In this document: positions 1 through 13,016 of the stretch, piece after piece
Layout: every line of letters starts with the position of its first letter
Numbering within the stretch: the stretch's first letter is position 1
Assembly: GCF_000787575.1 (NCBI RefSeq)
Contig: NW_012236527.1
Location: 992,001-1,056,000, forward strand
Direction: 5' to 3'
Length of the DNA stretch: 64,000 bases
Origin: Acytostelium subglobosum LB1
Lineage: Eukaryota > Evosea > Eumycetozoa > Acytosteliales > Acytosteliaceae
Translations under genes and position numbers: made by a program
Notes under the pieces: generated by a model
Told to the model about the DNA's origin: nothing
The model's database searches: none
The model's input: only the letters and a program-made list of their open reading frames with translations

Positions 1-236
1 CTCTAAATATATTCAAAAATATGTAATCAGATAATGTATCCATCTTCTATATATTTATATATATTGTATGTTTATCTGATAATACTACAATGATCATATG
101 ACTTGTTCGTTTGGACTCAAAAAGATTCTTGTATTCTTTGAATCTGACATATGCGAAAAACGTACAATAGTCAGATCTGGACTTCACTTCGAGTGTTGAT
201 CAGTTGTTCATCAATTCACCAATCATAGAGAAGAAG

Positions 237-1497
237 ATGAAGGCACAAGTAATCATTCAAACATGTTTGTTCATTGCATGCCTCTATCACCTTGCCCTTG
301 TTCGAGCTGTAAGTCAATCCATCCTTCCCTTAACTGACCTAACTTACTGACCAATCATTCAATCAATGATGATGATGACGACGACAGGATGCCCCAACAG
401 TGTTCTCATATCTTGGTATGAGCTCCGATAGTCCAAATAACTACTTCTACGTTAGACACAACTTGACAAGTGGAGAAGATATAATTAACCAGCATTCACA
501 TAGTTATAATGATATCTCCACGTCGCAGTTCAATTCGGCCACTTCAGACTCTGTCCAATTCTTTCAATTGGATTCAGACGAGACTGACTTTCCAATACTC
601 TGGACCTATTATATCAAAGTATGTATAAATGAATGAATGAGGTGAAGATGTTAACAAGTGAGTCCTCTATCCGCCCCTCCCCATCAGAACGAGAGCATGA
701 CTGATACATTAGTTGGCACGGGAAATGACTATGGTTACTCTTATGATCAGGATACACAAGTTCGCATGGTTGGCAAGGATAACATACTTTATGGAATGGG
801 AAAGGATGCCAACCTCACCATTGCAATGTTGAAATACAATTACAAACAACAAGAACTGTATGTGATCAACAGTGTTGTGATACCATCATCATCATCAGCC
901 TCCTCCTAATCATCATGCACTGCACTGCACTCACAACAACAACAACAACAACAATAGTATTTACAAACCTCTGCACACTGAAATGCCGGGCTTCTACGAA
1001 TGCTTCTATGATCCAGACAGCAATATATTCTATTTGTTGTACTTTAATGGTAGGCAACAGTTCAATATCTGGTTGTTGGATGGCGATGATGCATCGACAA
1101 TATCATTCCATAATATATAACAGTCAAGGAAGCACTGGCCTGGTCCCTGCAGCCCAATCTCTACTTCACGGTTTACCAGTCAACACCTTATGTTGGCTTT
1201 GGAAATTGGCACACTGTTACCAAGGATTGTCAATATTTGTTCAAGATTGACTTGAAGGACAATTTGGCCAATGTCATATTTTCCAAACCAGGTCTTTACG
1301 TGCTCACTGGTGGCACTGGCCTTGGCTTTGTGCTCGATGCCATCAATGGATACATGCTGGCTGTGCTCACAAACACGCCCTACACTGAAGGAAACGCCTA
1401 TTTCTGGATGATCAATCTTAACACATTGGAGATCATCACATACCCCAAGCCATATCCAATGCCAGGTATGAACTACGCCTTCTACTATCTCGAATAA
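237..1497 (+). CDS. Secreted protein of unknown function, five exons
   Basis: I do not recognise this protein. Inferred exons are 237-308, 388-618, 688-857, 958-1049 and 1124-1497, giving 312 residues. Exon 1 encodes a clear signal peptide of about 24 residues (MKAQ, then a hydrophobic stretch ending LVRA). The mature part is rich in aromatic and Asn/Gly residues, carries several N-x-S/T sites and has few cysteines, which would suit a secreted or cell-surface beta-rich protein. The first three introns have GTAAGT or GTATGT donors. The fourth (1050-1123, donor GTAGGC) is inferred because without it the reading frame meets a stop at 1118, and removing it restores the frame exactly. No transmembrane segment follows the signal peptide. 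Function, partner and family remain open. Confidence 0.6.
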
Positions 1498-1705
1498 ACC
1501 TTTGAAGGTCTACTGGTGGACCAAGAAGACAAGACGACATTGAAGTTCCATTTTCAAAATTTGAATTCAAATTGTTGTGGGTGTGTGTAACGGTTGAATT
1601 TGAACTGACATCAATTACTCAAGTTTGTTGTTTGATGTGACATCTATTCATTCATTGTTTGAATACAGATATTAACATATTATACAATAGTAGTAGGGAG
1701 AAGAC

Positions 1706-3021
1706 ATGAAACAAACAACAACATCAGGAATCAGGAAGAAACTACCTCCGCTATCGAGGCATGCTGTTGTGGCGGCAACAACAACAACAACAACAACGCA
1801 TCACACAATGGACACTCCACCGCCACAACAGCATCAACATCATCAACATACCAATATGATGGTGTCCACACCACCAAGCAACAACAACAATGATATATTA
1901 TATGACTTTGATGCACCTCTCTTCTATGAGTTCACACCAGTCCACTCTCATCATGATCCCAACAACAGTTCATTCACAGCAACTACTTCAACAACTTTGG
2001 AAGGTGATGATATTATGATACCATCAACAACAACAACAATAACAGAATCACCATTGATTAGAAATGAAGAGATCAATCGATATAGAGCAGAACCCTTTGT
2101 TGAGGATGAAGAGTTGGAACGACAACTTGACCTTTGGTTCCAACACAAGCATCCATTGCATGAAGATCAACACCCAAGAGATAGCACAGATAGTAATACT
2201 TCATCATCATCATCACCCAACTTTACAACAAACAATGACCTAGAATCAGAGTTCTCTCTAATGTTCACAACATCATCAACATCCAACAAATCAACAACAA
2301 CTTCAACAACACAACAACGTTCAATACGATCCAATACACCACCATTATTACCATCTCGAGTTCAACTGAGTAGTAGTGTACAAACATCAAGGAGCAAGTC
2401 AAACAACACAGGTGTCACTACACCGCCACAGTCTAGCCAAACCTACCCAACTCGTCGACGAGGAACATGTATAAATAACAACGTCAAATCAATCAACAAC
2501 AACAACAACAATAATAAGGAGAATACACATGTCAACATTAGTAATAATATGGATGGTCCATCACCAGCACCACCACCAACATTGGTCAGCAACAACAATA
2601 TCAAGGTGCTCAAACGTGAACTGGTGGTAGTGGCAGCTCCACAACCATGTTCCACGACAACAGTGGTGGCACCAAAGTCAGCGATACCAACGAAGGAAAA
2701 CAAGAAAACTAGGACAACATCCAAGAAGTTGGTATTCGATGTAGATGACAATATGATGGCGTTACTAGCTCAACACAACAAGAAGTTCTCAAAGTGCAAC
2801 TATGAGCCAAGGAAGTTCTCTGTCAAGGAAGTACGAATGGTATGTTTGCTCTAAATTGGCCAATTTGATGATTTGATTGATTTATTAACTAATACATGAC
2901 ACCAAAGTGGGAGCAACACTCTGGAAAGACATGGTACTCATTGTCAATACAAGATAGAGAGATGGCCAATGAATGGATCAAACAAAAGAAGTTGGAAATG
3001 GAAGAGACACAACAACAGTAA
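1706..3021 (+). CDS. Low-complexity Asn/Thr/Ser-rich protein with conserved-looking C-terminal segment
   Basis: Two exons, 1706-2839 and 2908-3021 (intron donor GTATGT), encode about 415 residues. The first 340 are dominated by Thr, Asn, Ser, His and Pro runs from CAA/ACA repeats, a dictyostelid habit with little functional meaning. The last 75 residues differ in character: basic and aromatic, with the run NKKFSKCNYEPRKFSVKEVR, then W-E-Q-H-S-G-K-T-W-Y and a charged helix ending in Gln. The splice junction falls inside this segment and keeps the frame, which supports a real gene. I could not assign the C-terminal segment to a named family. The function is unknown. A domain search with residues 340-415 would be the informative one. 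Confidence 0.65.
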
Positions 3022-3414
3022 TCCTTGATCTTAATAGTAATAGGATTAACTTTAATATAGATATATATTTATGATGATGATGAATGGAGTTCCGGTACAT
3101 GGAGTTCGTTATTGTGTCGCGCTCTCATGTCTTGTTTATCTGGATCATGAATGAGACCTCTTGTTGTTCCAACAAACAATCAATTTGATGATCTCACCCA
3201 TTCAATTCGATTCATGAATCTGAGAAGCTGAGACGATTGATACACGTGATTTGGAAGAAAAGAATAAAAAAGGACATTCTTTGGGGTTTTGACACGTTTT
3301 TATCAACTTAACAAAGTATCTTCAGGTGTTTTGAGTTGGTAGGTCCAAAGATCATTCATTCATTCATGTTCCAGATACACATATAGACATATAATATACA
3401 TATAAAGATAAACA
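3022..3414. other. Intergenic, no gene seen
   Basis: This 393-base spacer separates two plus-strand genes. It holds an AT-rich stretch with ATGATG and ATTC repeats and a TATA-like run just before the start at 3415. No ORF or RNA gene was recognised. Confidence 0.5.
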
Positions 3415-4662
3415 ATGTCGACTACTATTGAAGAGGAAAACAACAATGTTGTGTTACCATCTTATGTAACAATCATAGAGAAACTCAATACTGCCATCGA
3501 TACATTGGATGTCAAGGTCACCGATCCTGACACCTTCAAAATGCCAACACGTCCTCAAGTTGTAAAGGCTGCAAAGACACTATCACATGAGATTACAAAG
3601 AGTATGTTAACAACAATCATTCACATGTCATGTTCACGCTCAATCACTCACTCAATCAATCAATCAATCATAGTCACTCTATTACTTCAAGACTCAAGAG
3701 CAAAGCCACAGTTCTTCTCAAACATTGAGGAATGCTTGGATAATATGTTCTCAATCTATCAGGGATTATCATCTCATTCGGGTGGCTCATTGTTTAGATC
3801 AAGCCAAATATACTTTAGACGCGTGTACAAGTCATTGTTGTCAATCCTGACGGACTTTATGGAGAATGAGAAGAGACTAGGCGACGACGAGGAGAATATA
3901 CTGCCAAAGGAGAGAGTCGGCACTGCTTGGAAGTCATGCGAGACCTTTGAGAGCATACCATTGAGGAATGCCACAGCCATCGCTGAGAGAATGCGCGAGC
4001 TCACCGACTTGATGTACGACGCCTTTGACGAGGTCGACGAGATCAAGGACGCCATCGACAACTACAAGAACAGAGCAGCGGCAGCAGAACAGCAGGGCAC
4101 TCAGACACAGACATCAAATGGCAAGCCAAGTGCGCAGGCCGAACAGGATGACGACGACGAGGAGGACGAGGAATTGAATGGCGAGGTTGATGATGACGAC
4201 GCAATAGATGACGAGGAGGATGTGTTCATTGAGGACAACGTCGACAACAACTCATTCAGAATGCTCACCGACGAAGAGATGAGCGCCATCGAGTCCATCC
4301 AAGAGCTGTCACACGACAGCTACGACCTGGCAGACAGCTTCGCAACGTATATCACCGACAGAGAGCCAACAGACCCAGCCAAGCTGGAGGACCCAGCCAC
4401 TGATCTGGACCAAAAGACACTGGCGCTCTACGAGGACTTTGTCAATCAGTTCAACGAACTGTCCAAGATCGTGGACGACGTCGCCAGCGGCATCTATCCA
4501 CCACAGAACACTCACTTTATCTCTGGAAACATTACCTATCTGCGCGCCAAGCTCAACGAGCTGACAAAGAGGTTCGAGACCGAGTCCATCACCTTCAAGG
4601 ACTACACACATCATGATCTCATTGCAAAGATGTTGCCATCCATGAAGATCACTGACAACTAA
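3415..4662 (+). CDS. Cyclin-D1-binding protein 1 (GCIP/CCNDBP1)-like protein
   Basis: Exons 3415-3601 and 3674-4662 give about 391 residues. The 72-nt intron (3602-3673, GTATGT...TAG) is a multiple of three and has no stop, so the frame reads straight through it, but its CAAT repeats mark it as intron. The protein is helical: an N-terminal bundle with RPQVVKAAKTLSHEITK, then a second part containing RVGTAWKSCETFESIPLRN and a helix reading LMYDAFDEVDEI. This order and the T-A-W-K-S-C segment match the GCIP family (Grap2 and cyclin-D interacting, human CCNDBP1), in which an acidic linker separates the helical halves. Here the linker is a long Asp/Glu block near residues 230-260. The animal protein restrains cyclin D/CDK4 signalling; its role in amoebae is not established. 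Family assignment is from recalled similarity. Confidence 0.7.
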   Translation: MSTTIEEENNNVVLPSYVTIIEKLNTAIDTLDVKVTDPDTFKMPTRPQVVKAAKTLSHEITKSMLTTIIHMSCSRSITHSINQSIIVTLLLQDSRAKPQFFSNIEECLDNMFSIYQGLSSHSGGSLFRSSQIYFRRVYKSLLSILTDFMENEKRLGDDEENILPKERVGTAWKSCETFESIPLRNATAIAERMRELTDLMYDAFDEVDEIKDAIDNYKNRAAAAEQQGTQTQTSNGKPSAQAEQDDDDEEDEELNGEVDDDDAIDDEEDVFIEDNVDNNSFRMLTDEEMSAIESIQELSHDSYDLADSFATYITDREPTDPAKLEDPATDLDQKTLALYEDFVNQFNELSKIVDDVASGIYPPQNTHFISGNITYLRAKLNELTKRFETESITFKDYTHHDLIAKMLPSMKITDN

Positions 4663-4945
4663 GTTGATCACAAAAGTGGATCACCTTATTCATTCATTCA
4701 TTCTATCCCTAGACAGACTGCCCTTCTATCCACAATGGCGACACACTTACATCGATTCCTTTCCTTTCAAGCTCCTATCTCCTCCTCCATCTCCTCCACC
4801 TCCCTCCTCCTCCCCCCACGCTACGCCGACTGACAACACAAAGGAAACTGCATAAAGGACCCAACAATGACAGTTGAACTCATTCATTATTAGTTAGTTA
4901 TACATCAATTATTTATTCAATCATTCATTCAATCAATCAACCAAT

Positions 4946-7900
4946 TCAAACAGCGATTGGCATGTCTGTTGGTGCACGCCATGATCCATCTTCATTGCTC
5001 GTTGGCAATGGTGACATCATGTCGGCATCATCTGTAATACATGAAGAGGCGGACGAGGCGGCAGAGGCAATCATGTCGACCAAGGCCAGCTCGTGCTGCT
5101 TCTCCGATCGGTACTGGATGGTGCTCTGTACCTTGTTGGCATACTCTGTCATCTCACGAGGGTCCTCCATCTCATCCTTCCTGTCCCATGCTGCAAACTG
5201 TAGCTTGAAGTGTAGTGACTCGTTGTGTTGACGAACAATCTCCAGCTCCATACTCCTCGATGACTTATGCTCAATCCTCAGATAATCCTTGGCAAACCTT
5301 GTCGCTAGTCCACTCAATGACTCAGACACATTAGCGCCAATCCAGAGGAAGAGCTTGGAGCGTGACTCCAACAGTGCGCAAGTACCATCGGTGAGGTCAG
5401 TGCAATGATACCTGGGCACCTTGTCCAACTTGAATTTGGCGCCCTCAATATGGAGTCTGAGTAGCTTGTTCCTGTTATAAGACACATTGAACATGTCATT
5501 TGTTGATCGTGGTAGTGTGCCAAAGAATGTCTCCTTGTTCTCCCCTGTTGAATTGTTCCTCTGTTGTTTGGTAACTGTCATCTTGTAATCCTGATTGATT
5601 AATTGATTGAGGGTTGGTATGAGTGATCAGGATGTTATTGAATATGATTGAGTGATTGTACATACAGGTTCCAAAGTCATGGCATAGACGGAGAATCCAC
5701 TCTCGGATGAGAAGTTGTAGTATCCTTGGAAGAATGACACCTCATGATTGAGTTGGGACACCTTGCAATAGACTCCATGTGAGTTGATTTGAATGGTGGC
5801 ATGATCAACTTCTTGGATGTAGGCAATGTCCTCAGGGTACTCATATTCCAACACCTGGTAGTACTTGTCCAACACAGATGACTTGCTGGTCTTGTTGAAA
5901 ACAGATCCCTTGTTGAGCACGATGATGTTGCCAAAGTGTTGAAGGAATGCTGATGGTTCCTTCCTCTGATGGATGTGATTGAGAGTTGGGACGGGGTACC
6001 CAGCCTTCTTGACCATATCCAGAACCTGTGGATACATTCCATGAACAAAGTGTGAGTATCCATTGCGGCTAGAATGAGTTCCCTGCCACCAGTACAAAGA
6101 CACAGAGCCCTTGGTTGCCTGGTTCTTCTTAACACCACTTCCACTTCCACCGATGAGTGTTGTGACCACTACAAGGTAACAGTCCTCCTCACTGAACTGA
6201 CCATGTTCACTTGGCTTCAATCGGGTGTAGGTCATCGATGGCCAGGTCTTGAATGCGAACACATTGAGTAGATCAGTCTGGTTCAACATGCTCTGTTGTT
6301 GTTGGAACTTGCCACTGCTTGAGTATGTTGGTGATTTGTTGGCTGAATCCTGGCCGGCACACATAGCTATCATTGCTTGATAATCATATTGAAGAGTTGA
6401 TGATGGGACTGGAGATGGAGCCGAAGAGTTCTGGGCTCGCCAATTGGCAAATTGAAGCTTGAACAGAGGATGCTCATGTCCAGCCAGACAATGTGTGATT
6501 CTTGCCCAGGTAGGTCTCTCATACTCGTTGTAGAACATGTTGGCGCACTCCTTTCCAACAGCCCTCTTGCGCCATGACGTTGAACTGGTGTGCCAGACAA
6601 ATATATCAGTCGTGCAGTCCAGTATGATCACCTCCCTTGTATCCAACATTGACCTCGACAGTGGATACTCTTCAGTGACACTCTCCAAGTCCATCTTTCC
6701 ATTGGCCCTCACAACTGTCTTGTACAAATTGACCATCGAGTCCTCCTCATCAAAAGATGGGTCAGCACCAGCACTCTTGTTTCGATGATCCTCTATGAAT
6801 CTACATGAGTTTGAATTTGAGTTAGAAATGATAGAGTGATTGATTGGTTGATGATCATGGACATACTTGAAGAACTCCTTGTCTTGCTCTGAACTGGTGA
6901 CCTCGATTATTGGAGTGTTGCCTGTTGCGTAGTATGATTGGTACTCTTTGGCCACCTCCTTGGCAATCCTCCTCGTCTGAATACTGGCCTGTGGACCATG
7001 CTTGATATATATTGCCATATTATTCTCCAACACATATGATACATTTGATCGACCACCAGTAGCTTGTTTGATCGTCTTTGATGCCAACTCCACTCTCTTG
7101 ATCACTGGTGAATGATCGCCTTGACCCACAACATTACAGATCTGTAGAAGTGATGTCGATGAAGCTACCCTGCCAGGAGAAGTCTTTCTGAAGTTGGACT
7201 TGGATGGACTGGACTTATACCTGATCTCCTTGAACTCTGAGATAAAGTAACTCTTCATCAGTATACTCTCCTCACCCTGGCACTCTGTATGAAGTATAGG
7301 ATGACCACCAATATGTGACGCCAACTGTAAAGCCATCATTGCAGCGGTACCAGTCTTATCCATCGTGGCATCCTTTCCAATCCACACATGAATATGAGTT
7401 GTAGTAGGTTGTTTCTGTTGCTGGATTAATAATATGTTAGAATAAGTACATTTGATTGATTGATTGATTGGATTTTAGTTGAGTTGAGATACATACTTTG
7501 ATAAAGTTCATTATAATGTATGAATCACCAGAGTGAAAAATAGGGTAGTCGTTGAACTCGCGCTCTTTGACCGTGAATGACATCACTTTCCACATAATAA
7601 AGTCGGTAAGATCCTCAACCTCACCAAACACCATTGAGTAATTGATTGATGGTCTGTTGAATATAATATTGCTATGTTTGGCTGCTGATGGCCATTGTCT
7701 TGCCACCTCTATCACTTGCTGCTGGTCCTCCTGATCATCATCCTGATACTCCTGATCGTCTGCCAACTCCAGTGTAGTCAAATTCTTTGTTGAGTTGTTA
7801 TTATTGTTTACAAATACAGATATTGAGTTTGGTGAATTATTTATATTGTTGTTATTGTTGTTGATGTTGTTTTTAATGTATGATGCTCTGGAATCGAGAA

Positions 7901-8141
7901 GTTTCTTAATAATTATATTTCCATCTGATATAACTTTGTTGGAAAACAACTTTGATTTGATTGATGATGATGAAGTTGATGATCGTTTGGTTTGGATAAT
8001 ATTTGGAATGATTGATAATAAGCTATTGTTGTGGATTGATTTTTGTTGTATCTGTTGATCATTGACAACATATGTTTGATTGAGTGACCTTGTGAGGTTA
8101 TTAACGATGGTTTGATGAAGTGATTGATGTGGAAATGACAT
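4946..8141 (-). CDS. Gelsolin-family actin-binding protein with six repeats and no villin headpiece
   Basis: Four exons read leftward: 8141-7497, 7420-6867, 6800-5666 and 5590-4946, giving about 992 residues. The first 160-190 residues are an Asn/Ser-rich extension, followed by gelsolin-like repeats. Repeat 1 is split by the first intron (FHSGDSYIIMNFI, then VWIGKDATMDKTGTAAM and the Q-G-E-E-S motif). Repeat 3 has TTDIFVWHTSSTSW. Repeat 6 has GTCALLESRSKLFLWIGANV. Repeats 2, 4 and 5 are weaker, and a short charged insert lies at the last junction. The family caps, severs or bundles actin filaments under calcium control. No C-terminal headpiece is present; the protein ends in a Ser/Ala-rich tail. 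It is longer than severin and differs from headpiece-bearing villidin and protovillin, so a gelsolin-related (GRP-like) protein is likeliest. The subfamily is not settled. Confidence 0.8.
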
Positions 8142-9038
8142 TTCTTGTATGTTTTTGGAATAAACTGGTATAACTTGGAATAAATTGGAATAAACTGGAA
8201 CTATTATGATTATTATTATTATTATTTACTTGATTGATTGATATTTAGAAGTTTGTACTACTACAATAGAGACTCCTAGAGTTGATTAAATATGAATTGA
8301 GAGAATGTATGAGGTTACTCTTGTGTAGGTGCAATAGCAGTCTAATATACATACATAGGTTGCCATTGTCAACAAATAGCTGTTATGTACATTGGTCAAC
8401 AGTGTCCATCTACACTTCCAATTCACTATTGTCTGTGTTTGTTTGTACGAGTGTGTATGATTGTGATTGTGTGTGTGAGTGTGGGTGGGTGTGTTGTGGA
8501 GTGTGTTGATCATACACCTTACCACACTGCCGATTTCCAATGTCTGATCAGAGGATCAATCATGAGTGTGAATGTATGTGTATGTGAAGTATTATGATTG
8601 AACAGACTCACTCGTTCGTTAGACGTACATACATAGTCGATATACGTTTGATAATCTGCCCACAAGTCGTTATTCACAATGATTGATGTAGAGGTAAGGG
8701 GTGTATAAGGTGAAGATGGCTCGACCAAATGTAAGAAGACAACAATTGCAACATGTTGTATGAAGTAACTCTACATCTTATGGTTCAAGTCTAGGCTATT
8801 GTTAGAACTCACTTACTTAGTTAGGGTAGCCTCCTTCACCTTCTATTCTTCAATCACTCACCACCACTCCAACTTCATTCAACCATTACTTGATATGTCT
8901 ATATCTAGCTAAGGATAGAAAATGGACATTTCTTGAAATTGATACCCTTTCTATCTCTCCAACCATGTGCCAAACTTGTAAAGTTATCAAGATTCCTTTC
9001 AATAATATAATGAATTGATCACGTCCATATTTAATCAA
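8142..9038. other. Intergenic with GT-rich microsatellite, no gene seen
   Basis: This region lies upstream of the gelsolin-family gene and downstream of the glomulin-like gene. It contains an AT-rich promoter-like part with repeated TGGAATAAA-like units (8155-8205), a degenerate GT/GTGTGTGAG tract (about 8430-8515) and pyrimidine-rich DNA. The short ORFs here follow the GT/CA repeat and show no coding character. Confidence 0.5.
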
Positions 9039-11838
9039 TCAATCATCCACTTTCAAACTATCTTGAAGCTCGAATATCCTGTCGACTACGTCTGTTGCAA
9101 GTTCGATGTGGCAACAGACAATCTGACTGGCACGTTGAATCTCTGCGCTGTCCATGCTGTCCACTCCAAGTTTGGACACACCCTTGAGTGCCTTCTTGAT
9201 GGCTGCCTGGTCGCCACTGGCACTGCTCGCAAACTCCTGCTTTATCTTGCCCAGCTCAGCCTTGAGTGGCAACAGGAACGACTCCTTGGCGCCAGCGATC
9301 TTGGACTTGGCCCAGACGCCGGTAGAGTTGCTGTCCTTGTCACGGATCAATAGGTAGCGGTAGAGGTTGAGCGCGTTCATGATCGAGTCCATGCGCTCCA
9401 GCAGGTTGCCGCCAACCTGCATTGGAATGTAAAGTATCTCGAGGATCTTGGGCGAGACAAAGTAGTTGCGCAGGTCCGTGTCGGTCGTGAGCCAGCAGGC
9501 ATCGATCTGCTCCTTGAAGATGTGAATCAGCAGGCCGGTGAACGAGGGGAATGCGCAATGGCGTATGAGTGTGGCCAGCAGATTGAAGCGGGTCTGTGCC
9601 GACAGCGTGGCCATTGACAGTGTCAGCTGATTGAATGCAAACGAGCGGATCTTTTGCACAGGGCACTTGACCAAGAACGACACCATCGATTGGAACAGTT
9701 GCAAGAAGTGATGACAATCCTCGACCATTGTTGGAGGTGTGTCTATCAGCCACTTCTCGCGTGGTGATGTAGCGTCCCCATGCTGCTCGGCGCCCTCACC
9801 AGATGACAAGTACTCCTGTGGTATATCAATACCACATGGCTTGATACGCTTATGTAAGAATGATATGATTTGAATGGCTTTGAATCCAGCTCGATATGAT
9901 TCGCTAAGTCATGTGAGAGAGTGAGTGCGTCAGTCGTGATTGAACGAGTGAGTGGGCGAGGACTGTGGCGCCACGTGCTTACCTCTGTAACAATGCAATG
10001 AGATAGGGTAGGTTATCCTTGAGCAGTGAGACTGGCGATAGGATTGATGAGAGTCGGTAGTTTTCCGTCGGTCGCAACAATAGATTGTACAATATATATC
10101 CAATTCCTGTGTAAGGTAGTTCGAGATCCCACATCATCTCCTCTACGTTGTCCAAGTCATCCTCATCATCTTCATAGTCTTCATCGTCATCCTCCTCATC
10201 CTCATCATCACTTGAAGTTGCAACTGTTGACTTGGACCTACTACTCGATTGTTGAGTCTTTGGTTGTTGCTCTTCGCCAGGCTCAATCAAGTCCTCCTCA
10301 TCCAAACCCTGATCGAAATACATGTCCTCCAACTCCAACTCTCTTCTCTTCTCCCTGAAGCGTTGATCCGTCTTTAACAGATAGCTGAATGATACACCAA
10401 GTTGTGCCAGCATGTCCTGTATTGAGGTGAGTGATGGGGGAAGGTTAGAATAGTCCGTCCACGCCACGCCATGCCACGCCAGGTCAAACTCTCGATCGGA
10501 TAACATACACTTATGGTAACAAAGATTGGCAGTCCATTGAATAGGAGTGGCTGGGGCGGATTGAGTACAATGTCAGTGCTGACTAGTTGTATCAGTGTTT
10601 GGAGGATGAGATGTTGCTGCTTGGTAATCTCTGATGGCGTGGCATTGTTGGCCTGTGCTTCGATGGGCTCCTGGATCTTCAGGTCGGCAATGAAGCCCTC
10701 AAAGAACGCTATAATACAAGAGAGTGGATACTCCCATTTAAGATCGTTTGGTGTGTTCCTCTGTTGAAGCTCCTCCTCATTGGCTTGTCCAACGATGTTC
10801 ACACCTGATGGGGTCTGAGTCTGGGCCTGGCCATCATCATCACCATCTTCGTCATCAGCATCACTACTAGTTGATAAGCTTGCCAATGATTTCAAAGCCT
10901 GTGCATCTTGGGCAGCCGCAGCGGCAGTCTGTTGCTTCTTTGACTCGTCCTGCACAACAGACAGCACCAACGGTAACAATGACTTCATAAAGTTATATCT
11001 CTTCTCCACCGATATCCTTGTGAGCGCTACAGCATGGGATGGGAAGGGATGGGATCAGTAAACTTGCGCCGGTAAGGTAGGGCAAGGTCAAGGGTAAGGG
11101 TAGGCTTACCATTCTCAATCAATGAGATCAAGGTCATTTTGGTGAAGAAGGAGACTTCAAAGAATGATGATGAGTGTAGCTCCTCGACCACAAGCAGGAA
11201 CTCCCTTGCGCTGCCATTCAATGATATCCAACCTAGTATCTGTGCAATGTAACATGTCAGTGATTGATCACAGGTCACTCATTCATTCACTCCCTGACAT
11301 ATGTACATACCTTTAGTATTACAGAGCAGACAGGGTTGATGTGATTGGGTGTGAGCATGCTCCAATCACTGGAGGACGAACCAAGTGCTACGATCAGGGA
11401 ATGTACCAACTCCCAATATACATCGTCGAATGATTGATGGAGTACGCCATCGTCGTCAACAATCATGTCATGAAGATTGTTGTAGAATGCCTCCTCATCC
11501 TTGACTTGTGATGATAAACGATCCAGAGTAGGCTGGTCCAACAGCGCACTAACTACACCAAGCAATTTCATTGTATCTGTTTTATCTTGGCCTTCTACTT
11601 CTTGGGTATCATCAATGATCATGTTGTTGTTGTTGTTATTGCTACGTGGTGTAATGTTGTTGTTGTTTGATTGACCTACAACATCATTGTCTGATGCTGA
11701 ACTATCATCATCTGTCAAGTAATCATCACCATCATCATTATCTGTTGTTGGTTGTGTTGATGTTGATGTAGATGTAGATGATGTTGTTTGCCTATGTTGT
11801 TGTGCGTTGCTCATTGCTTGCCGGTTCATTGCGACCAA
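9039..11838 (-). CDS. Glomulin/ALF4-like protein (probable cullin-RING regulator)
   Basis: Five exons read leftward: 11838-11311, 11239-11110, 11026-10509, 10416-9983 and 9903-9039, giving about 824 residues. All introns have GT-AG ends, and the phases sum correctly. The protein is mostly helical HEAT-like sequence broken by acidic low-complexity inserts near residues 30-75, 240-280 and 440-490. The C-terminal part has QVGGNLLERMDSIMNALNLY followed by R-Y-L-L-I-R-D-K, then a helix rich in K-A-E-L-G-K-I. This resembles the end of glomulin (FAP68) and plant ALF4, which bind RBX1 and block cullin-RING ubiquitin ligases. Assignment rests on that C-terminal pattern, on size and on fold style, so it is moderate. 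The start could also be the Met three codons downstream (11829). Confidence 0.55.
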
Positions 11839-13016
11839 TCAAGCTAGGATGGATGTCAATTAGTCAGTCTTCTTTCTAGATGGTTGATGTGTGTTTGAAG
11901 ATCTTCACAATGACCATCTTCCATCTCTCTGACACTTTGCCAACCCTCACATCCCTTTCATTCTCTCCCTCACACACATATTCTCATTTAAATCTAGCCC
12001 ACAACAACAAAGACTCATGCAAGCAAAGGTACCCGTTATCGAATTAGACCGGCGAATTCACAGTCCTGTGTGGCCTAAAAATGGCGATCAAAGTATCATA
12101 GGGGCACTCCCTCGCCCACTCAAAGAGAGTGAATATCTTTATCTGAATGACAAGTTCCGAAAAAATGTGTGTTTTGCAACATACTTGAGGTTATAAAAGT
12201 CTCCATGTTGGACCAATCATCAAAAAAAACAAGCATTGCAACAACAACACAATAACAACTTGATTTTGTAAATAATAATTATCAATCACATCAACCACAT
12301 CAACACACACAAACACACACACTTTTGCGTTCCGCTCTCTCCTCCCTTCCGCTCCATCATCAATCAAATCAAACAATCCTCTACCTCCACACTCCCCATC
12401 CATTATCGATTTAAATCACATCCATTCAACAACAACTAGATAGATATATATATAAACTACCCATCATCATTGTATTCCTTCCCCATCTTCCTTCCTTACT
12501 TCCTACCTACCTTCCTTTCCTTCCACTTCCCAACAAACTCACACACACACTTCATCAACAATCAACAACTACTAAACACAACACAACCCCAATTGTTTCA
12601 AACAACAACAACACAACAGTTTGGGCTATTATTTGTAAATAATATATATATACATACACATACATATACTTTATCTCTACCTACCCTACAGATAAAGGTT
12701 AACATTACACCAATCCACACCAACCATTCGATTTTTTGAACAGCTATAACCGGTGTCAATCTATCTTTCCGTTCATCATCATCAATTAATCAATCAATCA
12801 TTCAATCAATCAATCACTTCACTACGACGACGAACTAAGACGCCAGCATCTAACAACACCCAATTATAACTACAATCAACAGCTCAGCGCACTCACTCAC
12901 TCACTCCCTCCACCTGACAATCAATCACTCACTCTTACTTTGTGATCATATTGTCTCTCCCAATCTAAATATATTATATTAATAATATTATTATACAACT
13001 ACAAATACAACTATAA
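11839..13016. promoter_or_regulatory. Divergent intergenic region between glomulin-like and Ras genes
   Basis: Nearly 1.2 kb separates two divergent starts. The half next to the Ras gene is strongly pyrimidine/adenine biased: CTTCC repeats at 12478-12530, CA-rich tracts, a TATATATA run near 12441 and CAAT/ACTC repeats up to the start codon. A long CT/CA-rich leader suits a strongly expressed gene. A patch at 12030-12130 is more GC-rich. No ORF or RNA gene is supported. Confidence 0.45.

Noticed and set aside
1049-1124. Apparent frameshift and stop in the first gene
   Set aside because: A 74-base GT-AG intron (1050-1123) restores the frame exactly, with length like the other introns, so splicing is the simpler reading.
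8286-8597. Overlapping ORFs on both strands in the GT/CA microsatellite
   Set aside because: Composition follows the repeat, with no domain-like sequence or splice context.
11990-12006. CCCACAA as a snRNA-type upstream element for a small RNA gene
   Set aside because: The motif is short and occurs by chance; no recognisable small-RNA start or conserved end follows it.
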